Below, piece after piece: positions 1 to 5,474 of a DNA stretch of 5,474 bases (its first letter is position 1; every line of letters starts with the position of its first letter). Source of the DNA: Globobulimina sp. Its lineage: Eukaryota; Foraminifera; Rotaliida. The notes under the pieces were generated by a model. It saw only the letters and a list, made by a program, of their open reading frames with translations, was not told where the DNA came from and did no database searches. The position numbers were made by a program, and so were the translations under genes. The DNA lies in NCBI GenBank assembly GCA_003354225.1, contig PIVH01000553.1:1-5474 (forward strand). The letters run 5' to 3'.

Positions 1-127
1 CGGTTAAATAGATGATTTTTGTTGAATTCGCTCATCGAGGATCGGGTCGAAGTTCGTGGCGACGACATGCCATTAAATGAGGGGTAGGACACATGCGATA
101 ATGCATCGGTGGAGGTGTTGCTTACTG
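1..127 (-). CDS. Probable further exon of the PUB-like gene, running off the left edge
   Basis: On the minus strand, one frame is open through the whole stretch and reads as a Ser/Thr/Pro-rich disordered segment (SNTSTDALSHVSYPSFNG near its start, then SSPRTSTRSS), much like exons 1 and 2 of the gene. The other two frames stop. It is in a different frame from the exon ending at 128, so an intron inside about 130-260 would be needed. Candidates end at TAACAG (acceptor at 128-126 region) with a donor GTACAA or GTTGCT, or end at TTTTTTAG near 151. I cannot choose between them. Confidence 0.35.
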
Positions 128-2165
128 TTATTCGGCCGTCATAATCATCGCTAAAAAATCGAGCCTCGCAGCATAACAATATATTCCTTTTTTGTTTGTA
201 CATGTATTTTTTTTATAGCAACGTTCGTTTTTGAGGTGTTTTTGTATAAAAACGCTCAACTTTGCAGTGGTAACTAAGGGATAGGTCAATAATAATACGT
301 CTTCGGCGTCATGATCGTCGTTGTTATTATGGGTGATGCTCCATATTAACTCATGGATTTGTACGGAATCTGCGTCGCCGACACCGATGGCATGTTTTCT
401 TTCGTACTCGTCATCGTCCATAAATGCCAGCGACTGCTCAAAGGATTGCGACTGTTGTATGGTAGTTAAAGCCGGCGGTTCTGGCGAGAAACGCAACGAA
501 TGTTTGCTTTTTTTAGTGTTATGGCGGTGTTGGGAGACCAAATCATTTATGGATTCGTGTTTCTGGATCTCTTGTAAACATTTATGGCATTCTAACACAC
601 CACAATCAATCAATCGATTCTCTGCTCTTCTCTCTTTATAGCAAATCCATTGCTGACTCTTTTTATTCTTCACAAATCCCAATAACTTCAAAAATGACTC
701 AACGTGGTCGTACTTCAATATTTTCGCTGCAAACTCGATAGTATACGGCAACGATTCGTCTTTTTTTAGTGTGATGCACATCGTACGCAAAATGGCAAAG
801 ACTTCCCTCGAATCGCCACATGAGACCATCAATGACTGCGCAGTGGTCGCAAACACCTGTATACAAACGGTATAATTTAGTATTTACACACATGTAATGA
901 ATGAATGGTGCTTAACTAATTCAGCTTGCTTCGGATCAATATGCTTTTCATCATCGTCCAGATCCGTCACAACAACATCGACGTCATCAGAATCTGGCGA
1001 ATCACTGGCATTCATATCAGGGTCGTTCTCCTCTACACTTCCTCGAAACCCGTGTGGCCGAAGGCTGCTACTCCTAGCTCGGGTGGCAAATGCCAGTGAG
1101 TTGGAACCGCCAATTAATTGGAAGGTAGTGTCGCTCAGAAACGAGTCTGCTGACACACCAATACGCATTGCGGGCTGTCGCGGCAAGAACCTATCACAGG
1201 GCAGCTGTGCCCGTTGTGGTGGAGAGGGAGCACACAATTCACGGTCTGACTCGGTGTCATCGTTGCAACTGTCAGGCCATTTTTGTCTATGCGTTGGTAC
1301 CGGAATGGATATGTTTGAGTTCTGTAATGCATCAAAGCAGGAGGTACTTTTACTACTTTCTACGTCTGCGAACTGGATGGTGTCCGCTCTGCGTTTACGG
1401 GTTGGTACGGGATTGGAGGTGGACGCGATTGGTATGAGGCTGTTATGGGATACGCTCTGTAATGGAGTCATAGGGAAATGTGATAAGGACAGACGGCGTT
1501 TATCCGGTCGAGATTCTTGGCGAGAGACTGTGTATAAAAAGAGGTTATTTGTAGCAATTTTGTATATCATTTGGGCACTTGTGAATATTTTAAGAGACAC
1601 AAAATGTATAAACAGACATATTGTGTACATGCATTCAATTGTGAAAGATTTACATTGGTAAAAACATTAAGAACGAATCAAAGTATGTTGTTTGTATTTT
1701 GCTACAGTAATTTGTGAGTACTTAACGTGATAATAATATACGATTAAAATTGAGATCGTCTGGGTCGCATTCATTATCTTCGTCGCCTTCATCATTTTGC
1801 TCAACCAGTATTTGATAAATATGTGTTTTTTTATGTTCTTGTGAGTCTTTATATAATTTTGCGATTTTTGATTCTGAAAAAGAGTGCGATGATGAACGGG
1901 AACGGGAACGGGAACGAGATACAGATCGGGAACCGAAACGTTTACTATCTGCTAACGTCATGGTTTCAGGTCTAACGAATGCATTTGCGGGACTGTCATA
2001 ATCGATGTCTGTATCGCTTGTCACGGAGAGTGGGATTGATGGTGATTTAGTATAGAATGAAGGCGAGAATAGTTCTATAGATAATGGACGAGGTTGTTCA
2101 GATAATGTATACGTCTCTGATGGTTGACGATATATTGATTTGTCAGTTAGTACTGTATTTGACAT
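128..2165 (-). CDS. Spliced gene: Ser-rich, SR-repeat protein with a PUB/PUG-like domain (3' end probably beyond the window)
   Basis: Proposed join on the minus strand: 2165-1742, 1527-890, 856-128, giving 596 residues with matching phases (1, then 0) and GT-AG introns. Residues 1-141 are disordered, with an Arg-Ser repeat (about 79-92) and an acidic stretch (123-138). Residues 143-354 are Ser/Pro-rich, with a basic KRR-type cluster (about 185-188) that could be a nuclear signal, and a V-V-V-T-D-L core inside Asp/Glu (about 324-335) resembling a SUMO-interaction motif. Residues about 371-427 (start SREVF, centre SLPYTIE, end ESFLKLLGF) fit a PUB domain, a helical fold that binds the C-terminus of p97/VCP in peptide N-glycanase and related proteins. 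The rest is polar. The start ATG at 2165 is the first of the frame. The stop at 130-128 may be intronic, because the frame entering from 1-127 looks coding. The alternative is two or three separate genes; PUB rests on pattern only. A regulatory role in protein quality control is inference. Confidence 0.6.
857..889 (-). other. Intron 2 of the PUB-like gene (33 nt, phase 0)
   Basis: The minus strand reads GTGTAA at the 5' end, a TACTAAAT branch-point-like element, and GTATACAG at the 3' end. Without removal the frame stops at once (GTG TAA). Removal joins an Asp/Glu-rich exon to the PUB-like exon in frame. Two overlapping donors (one GT step to either side) give short, stopped frames. Confidence 0.6.
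1528..1741 (-). other. Intron 1 of the PUB-like gene (214 nt, phase 1)
   Basis: Read on the minus strand it opens with GTATAT and closes with a pyrimidine-containing tract ending TATACACAG. Exon 1 ends one base into a codon and exon 2 supplies two bases, making Leu. The other AG sites inside (after CTGTAG and CACAAG) lead to early stops, so this acceptor is the only one that keeps the frame from this donor. It is much longer than the other introns here, and a promoter or a gene boundary inside it cannot be excluded. Confidence 0.55.
1894..1917 (-). repeat. Hexanucleotide tandem repeat encoding Arg-Ser dipeptides
   Basis: The plus strand carries about four copies of a GAACGG unit (the last with one change). 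In the minus-strand gene each unit is read as one Ser-Arg pair, so the array produces the core of the SR tract at residues about 83-90. SR tracts are commonly phosphorylated and seen in nuclear RNA-processing proteins; whether that holds here is unknown. Length variation between alleles would change the protein in steps of two residues. Confidence 0.8.
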
Positions 2166-2226
2166 TATTTGCGATTTGAATATTTATAATAGTTATAACT
2201 TTTTTTTTGAGTCGCTTTGGTCAATA
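2166..2226. promoter_or_regulatory. Compact divergent promoter between the PUB-like gene and the triple-MATH gene
   Basis: Only 61 bp separate the two start codons. The stretch is AT-rich and holds two TTATAA palindromes (2184-2189 and 2193-2198) spaced by three bases, then a run of nine T (about 2200-2208). A perfect 9-bp inverted repeat (2161-2169 with 2223-2231) spans both start codons, so each gene begins in the same AATAATGTC context. Both transcripts must start in or very near this interval, which makes shared control likely. No known factor site is recognised. Confidence 0.55.
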
Positions 2227-3711
2227 ATGTCGTTTGTTTGGAATATCCCTTCGATATCAAAGAAGAATCAGACGTTGTTATGCAATGGGTATATTCGACG
2301 AAATTATGACGGGTATATAGCTGATGATATTATGAAATTGTTTGCAAGTTTCTATTCGCCACTGTTTTATACATTTGATGATGTCAAAAATGCGCAGCAT
2401 TATCGTAAATATGTGTCGCCAGTGTTTGCAGTCGAACAATTTAAATGTTATTTAGGTATGAAAAAAAAAATATCATTTCAATGACAAAAACACCACAATA
2501 TATTTACAGAGTTTTGGCCCAATGGAAGCAATCAGAAAACTATCGGACAAACGCGATTATTTTTTTGCTTTTTATTAATACCACCAAACGTTGAAGACAT
2601 ATGTGCCGGATTCACATTAGAGATCAAGGAAACCAATACCAAGTTTGTTAAAACAAGAAAATATTTCAACAAACTCGTAAAATATTGTCCTTGGAACTCC
2701 GACCTTTTACCTTTTGAAAAGCTTAAAAATGTGGATAAATTGACCATATTTTGTACTATACACACGCTTAAAATTACGCGACGACATAAATTTCGAAATC
2801 CAACTACATATATTCCAGACACTATTACTCTGAATGTGCTAAATACTCTGCCAACGCAAAGCTACACTTGGGAGATATGTTCAGCAGAAACGGTGAGTCT
2901 AATACATAACGCTCCCAATGTTTTTAGTTTAGCAAGTCCTATATTTCAGTTGTTTGGCTTGAAGTTTTATTTAACATTTTGTCCTAATGGAAGTCGTACC
3001 ACTCGCAAGGGAGAAGCTAATATATACTTACATTTAGCATCCGTACCATTTGCAGATATGTCGGTATGGGTGAAACAGAGATTATCCTTTTTCGATTCTG
3101 TGGATGAATCCATTTTGAAACATTGCATGAATTCAGATGGCTGGGGAAAGGATTCCAGTGTAAACACAGAGGAGTTAAGGAAAATGGATAGGTTTTGTTT
3201 TGGTGTGGAATTAATGTTAATTGATGTGGTTGGAAAGAATGGATTGATGACAGAAAAGTTTATAAATGCAGAAAATAAAAAGGTGGTGTTTCTGGAAAAT
3301 AGTTCATGTAATTTTGAATGGATTGTGCCGGTGTTTAAGTTTGCGGAATTTGAAAATAAAGATTGTAATATGTCTGATAAAATATTGAGGAGTGAGATAT
3401 TTACCATGTTTAAGTTCCAATGGTATATACAAATGGATGTAACAGGCAAAGTTAGCTTGCATTTATTGAAAAAGAAATGGAAATCAGTGGATGTTTTGTC
3501 TGTGCGGTGCTTTGTTGTTGTGCCTGAATTGAATATAAGATATACATTGAAAGGGATATTTGGGAAAAAACATGTTTGTGTAAATTGGGGAGATGAGAGG
3601 ATGGATATGGACGAGTTTAAGAAATTTGGAGAATGTCATGTCATTTTGGATATGGAACTGATTGATGTGTATTGTAATGGGAAGGATGTGACACAGAAGT
3701 TTGTGAAATGA
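2227..3711 (+). CDS. Spliced gene: protein with an N-terminal helical module and three MATH (TRAF-C-like) domains
   Basis: Join of 2227-2455 and 2510-3711, 476 residues; the frame upstream of 2227 has no ATG. Residues about 16-43 form a short module (CNGYIRRN, then IADDIMKLFASFY). MATH 1 spans about 47-168, with YVSPVF, a Phe-Lys-Cys-Tyr-Leu strand and FWPNG at the usual place. MATH 2 spans about 195-318 (YTWEI, LASPIF, FCPNGS, closing ELMLIDV). MATH 3 spans about 343-464 (FEWIVP, SEIF, FKFQWYI, closing MELIDV and a T-KF tail). Domains 1 and 2 keep the PNG turn; domain 3 has lost it (DVTGK) and is the most diverged. MATH domains bind short peptides and often act in trimers or as ubiquitin-ligase adaptors; no BTB, RING or protease domain is present, so this may be a pure binding scaffold. 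There is no signal peptide or membrane segment. It lies head-to-head with the PUB-like gene and in tandem with a MATH-SAM gene. Domain calls rest on pattern alone. Confidence 0.7.
2456..2509 (+). other. Intron of the triple-MATH gene (54 nt, phase 1)
   Basis: It starts GTATGA followed by a long A run and ends TATTTACAG. Splicing joins L|E so that the first MATH domain reads FKCYLEFWPNG without a break, exactly as the family pattern demands. Unspliced, the frame ends at a TGA within the intron (2482-2484). Confidence 0.85.
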
Positions 3712-3940
3712 TAGATTTATATATTGATGACATCCCATAAATTAAACTCAAAAAAAATAAATTATATAGATACAGTGCCGCAATATTCAGTAAAAAAAGT
3801 TTCTGTTTTGGTAAATGAGAGAAATGAGTAAATCCATATATTGACTGCAATACTCCGCAGCTGCTGACTTTCAGCGTGAATTCGCAAAAAGGAACATTAA
3901 TAATAAAGTTATCTCGTGACAAAACAGTCAATTACAAACG
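3712..3940. other. Intergenic stretch between the two MATH genes
   Basis: AT-rich spacer holding the 3'-flank repeat at its left end. The right part (3820-3940) is the presumed promoter and 5' UTR of the MATH-SAM gene. It contains a second AATAAA (3902-3907), a slightly GC-richer block around 3850-3885 (CCGCAGCTGCTGAC), and no TATA box I would defend. The short reverse-strand frames here are not credible genes. Confidence 0.6.
3719..3819. repeat. 3'-flank repeat, copy 1 (downstream of the triple-MATH gene)
   Basis: Its first 23 bases (3719-3741, beginning ATATATTGATGACATC) are identical to 5035-5057. The next ~80 bases align with the second copy with substitutions and small gaps, sharing CAATATTCA and ending in TAAATGAG. 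It begins 7 bases after the stop codon, so it probably lies in the 3' UTR. An AATAAA at 3756-3761 could serve polyadenylation. It may be a duplication remnant or a conserved 3' processing or stability element. Confidence 0.85.
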
Positions 3941-5011
3941 ATGTCTTTCCGCAAGAAGGAGCCTGGTAACGTCAATCCGAAATACATAGAAAGACATGAA
4001 TGGAGAATGTCCAATGTAGATAAAATACATTCCATTCAAGAAGCATATCCATATCAATTTTTTGTAAGTCCAGTATTTAAATTACATCATCTCAAATGGT
4101 ATAAACATTCATCATTCATTTTATTTTATCATTTATAATAAACACTACTTTTTTTTTGTTTATAAAGGTTTCTAAAATTCCATCCAAATGGAAAAGGTGA
4201 AAAACAAAACAAAGGTCATGTCGACTTTGATATTTTTATGGAAGGTTTAACTCCGAATTTATCCGAAGTATCCGCCAAATTTCGAATCTCATTAAACGCA
4301 CAAAATGCATGCGATGAACCACGGATTTTTTCAACGCCAAGAATTTGTTACGGCGAATTATTTGTACCTTTGGTTGCAACAAAACAATTACAAAATTTAG
4401 CTCGCATTAAAATTGTGGTTGAAATTGAATTAATTCGGGTTTTAGATATTAATGGAAATGTTACAGTTGACAGTGAATGCCAACACTCATTGCATTTATA
4501 TCCGCAATTAAGTCAAATAAAAGAAAGTTCAGTGGCCATCACAAGTGGTGCAGATAAAAAAAATGATGAATTAACGTTTTCAGATAAATTAGAAATAACC
4601 GATTCTATTTCAAAAATGGCAGAAATGGAAAGAAAACTGACAGCCTTATCTGAGAGGGTAAGAGCATTGGAGTTATTTATAAAATGTGGCAAATCAGACC
4701 AAGATAATAATAATGAGTTTGTTGCAGATGAAATGAGAAAAATGTCAAAAAAAAATAAATTAAATTCATGGTTGGTTGATAAAGTAAAACTTGCTGAATA
4801 TTATCATTTATTTGTTGAACACGGATATAATACTTTGGAGGCAGTATCCTTTGGAATTACGGATGAGATATTATTATCGATGGGAATTGAATTGGTTGGG
4901 CATAGAGAATTGATTATGTTTCGTGTGATGCAGTTGAAGACACGGCAACAGCCAGCAAACCAATTGCAATGCAATGAAGAAGAAGGTTTTGCTGCATACA
5001 CTCATCAATAG
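3941..5011 (+). CDS. Spliced gene: MATH - coiled coil - SAM domain protein
   Basis: Join of 3941-4098 and 4168-5011, 333 residues. The MATH domain covers about residues 20-150: EWRMSNV, FVSPVF, the strand LKWFLKFHPNGKG rebuilt by splicing, GHVDFDIFMEG, and a closing VEIELIRVLD strand. A polar linker follows, then a likely coiled coil at about 193-225 (ISKMAEMERKLTALSERVRA, Leu/Met/Val at heptad spacing). A SAM domain lies at about 252-310, with NSWLVDKV, YYHLFVEHGY, ITDEILLSMGI, the hallmark GHRELI, and a final helix. SAM domains form homo- or hetero-oligomers and MATH domains bind peptides, so an oligomeric adaptor is the natural reading; coiled coil plus MATH resembles the stalk and head of TRAF proteins, but there is no RING. 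No membrane segment or signal peptide is seen, so it is probably cytosolic. It follows the triple-MATH gene on the same strand and shares its 3' flank. Its ligands and partners are unknown. Confidence 0.82.
4099..4167 (+). other. Intron of the MATH-SAM gene (69 nt, phase 2)
   Basis: It begins GTATAA and ends TGTTTATAAAG after a T-rich tract. Splicing recreates a Trp codon (TG|G) and the uninterrupted MATH strand LKWFLKFHPNG. Unspliced, the frame stops inside the intron at TAA (4136-4138). Trp at this spot in the K-W strand is the typical MATH residue, which supports the exact junction. Confidence 0.88.
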
Positions 5012-5211
5012 TTTGCATGTAATGTGATAGAGTGATATATTGATGACATCCCATAAAGTAAATTCATAAAATGTAAATTATAGATGCACTGCAATATTCA
5101 CTAAAGAAACTATTTTTCCTTTTTTAGTTGAGCTAAATGAGTCTAACTTGTTGTTTTATTAAATGAACGCTCCATACACCGCACTCCACCACAAAAAAAA
5201 ACCTCCTCAAC
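5012..5211. other. Intergenic stretch between the MATH-SAM gene and the right-edge gene
   Basis: The left two-thirds are AT-rich and contain repeat copy 2. From about 5163 the composition changes to C-rich and A-rich on the plus strand, with few G, including a run of nine A (about 5192-5200). This is the likely 5' UTR or start region of the next gene. An ATG at 5163 opens an out-of-frame reading of about 60 codons. Confidence 0.55.
5035..5141. repeat. 3'-flank repeat, copy 2 (downstream of the MATH-SAM gene)
   Basis: This is the partner of 3719-3819: 23 identical bases at the left end, then clear similarity with small gaps to the shared TAAATGAG at the right. It begins 23 bases after the stop codon. 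It lacks the AATAAA of copy 1, but both copies keep CCCATAAA, which may be the real polyadenylation signal. The repeat is in direct orientation relative to copy 1. Confidence 0.85.
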
Positions 5212-5474
5212 ATGCATTCCTCAAAACTGTTGCCTCATGCCGTTACTCGTCACAGTCATCTTACCAAAAGTCAGCAACTACTCACAAACATATGGCACCA
5301 TCAATTCCATTCCTCCAACACTTCTCATTTCCCAGTCTCTGACTACAACGTATTCTGGTTACGGCAGCCACGAAAATGGGATTTTATTTCGTGTGGCAAC
5401 CATCCGGAAATGCATCCAGGTCAAAGCGTGCCTAATCAAGAAGCACGTGTCTTATTTGCGCGCCACACTCCGCA
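5212..5474 (+). CDS. 5' end of an unrecognised gene, running off the right edge (first 87 codons)
   Basis: From the ATG at 5212 a frame stays open to the window end. Residues 1-43 contain no Asp or Glu but several Arg/Lys, many His and Ser, and short hydrophobic patches, which fits a mitochondrial or other organelle presequence or a disordered tail. From residue about 43 the sequence looks like folded protein: SDYNVFWLRQPRKWDFISCG, then a Pro/Asn/Gln segment and ARVLFARHTP. I do not recognise the family. The base composition (nearly half G+C) is clearly higher than in the MATH genes. An upstream ATG at 5163 in another frame reads 50-60 residues, also basic, before a TGA near 5340; it could be an upstream ORF, or the true start if an intron shifts the frame. 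Partial, so the product stays open. Confidence 0.5.
   Translation, partial: MHSSKLLPHAVTRHSHLTKSQQLLTNIWHHQFHSSNTSHFPVSDYNVFWLRQPRKWDFISCGNHPEMHPGQSVPNQEARVLFARHTP

Noticed and set aside
321-641. 106-codon plus-strand frame antisense to the PUB-like exon
   Set aside because: Cys/Ser/Trp-rich mirror of the opposite strand's coding sequence; no domain and no supporting signals.
1531-1630. Hydrophobic N-terminus (MYTICLFIHF...) upstream of exon 2, resembling a signal or membrane segment
   Set aside because: It lies inside the AT-rich 214-nt intron; the acceptor TATACACAG at 1528 removes it and the phase matches exon 1.
897-1661. 254-codon plus-strand frame antisense to exon 2 of the PUB-like gene
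   Set aside because: It is long but rich in scattered Cys/Trp with no domain. The minus-strand frame has coherent disordered, acidic and basic segments and splices cleanly to its neighbours.
2140-2226. N-terminal extension of the triple-MATH protein from a TTG codon
   Set aside because: Non-ATG, lies in the divergent promoter and overlaps the start of the opposite gene; the first ATG at 2227 gives a clean N-terminus.
2532-2822. 96-codon minus-strand frame over MATH 1
   Set aside because: Shadow of the coding exon; no recognisable features.
2893-2927. Intron-like stretch GTGAGT...TTTTTAG of 35 nt inside the triple-MATH gene
   Set aside because: Its length is not a multiple of three, and removal destroys the ASPIF...FCPNG MATH signature; the unspliced frame is the sensible one.
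2967-3449. 160-codon minus-strand frame inside the triple-MATH gene
   Set aside because: Overlaps two MATH domains on the other strand, has no domain of its own and lacks splice or promoter context.
3719-3741. The 23-base identity as a transposon end or attachment site
   Set aside because: No inverted partner, no target-site duplication and no transposase; the position relative to stop codons in both copies favours a 3' UTR explanation.
3484-3931. Two minus-strand frames (84 and 96 codons) around the first intergenic spacer
   Set aside because: They are antisense to MATH 3 and cross the 3'-flank repeat; low-complexity, hydrophobic by AT bias, not conserved in the second repeat copy.

Overview
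The window looks like nuclear DNA from a unicellular eukaryote (a protist). Every recognisable domain is eukaryotic (MATH/TRAF-C, SAM, PUB/PUG). The reading frames join only through short GT-AG introns with AT-rich interiors, and there are no ribosome binding sites or operons. Stops appear standard: the first MATH gene ends in TGA followed at once by TAG, and the others end in TAG or TAA. I cannot name the clade. The GY-R / IADDI helical module at the start of the first MATH protein reminds me of modules repeated across large protein families in some amoeboid protists, but that is a memory and not a search result.

Layout from left to right. (1) About 1-2165, minus strand: one multi-exon gene, exons 2165-1742, 1527-890 and 856-128, probably continuing off the left edge through a further exon. 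It encodes a mostly disordered, Ser-rich protein with an SR repeat, a basic cluster, an acidic SUMO-interaction-like segment and a PUB-like domain. (2) 2166-2226: a 61-bp divergent promoter. (3) 2227-3711, plus strand: a two-exon gene for a 476-residue protein with three MATH-like domains after a short helical module. (4) 3712-3940: intergenic, carrying a 3'-flank repeat. (5) 3941-5011, plus strand: a two-exon gene for a 333-residue MATH / coiled-coil / SAM protein. (6) 5012-5211: intergenic, carrying the second copy of the 3'-flank repeat. (7) 5212 to the right edge: the 5' end of another plus-strand gene, more GC-rich, not recognised, with an N-terminus free of acidic residues that could be an organelle presequence.

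How it fits together. The two MATH genes are tandem, share the V-SPVF ... PNG and ELI-V MATH signatures, have an intron at nearly the same place, and share about 100 bp of 3' flank. They are therefore best read as old tandem duplicates that later took different C-terminal parts (more MATH domains versus coiled coil plus SAM). MATH domains usually bind short peptides and SAM domains oligomerise, so the pair may be adaptor or scaffold proteins. The divergent PUB gene would, by family knowledge, connect to p97/VCP-type unfoldase or ubiquitin pathways. A functional link between it and the MATH genes is only inferred from the shared promoter.
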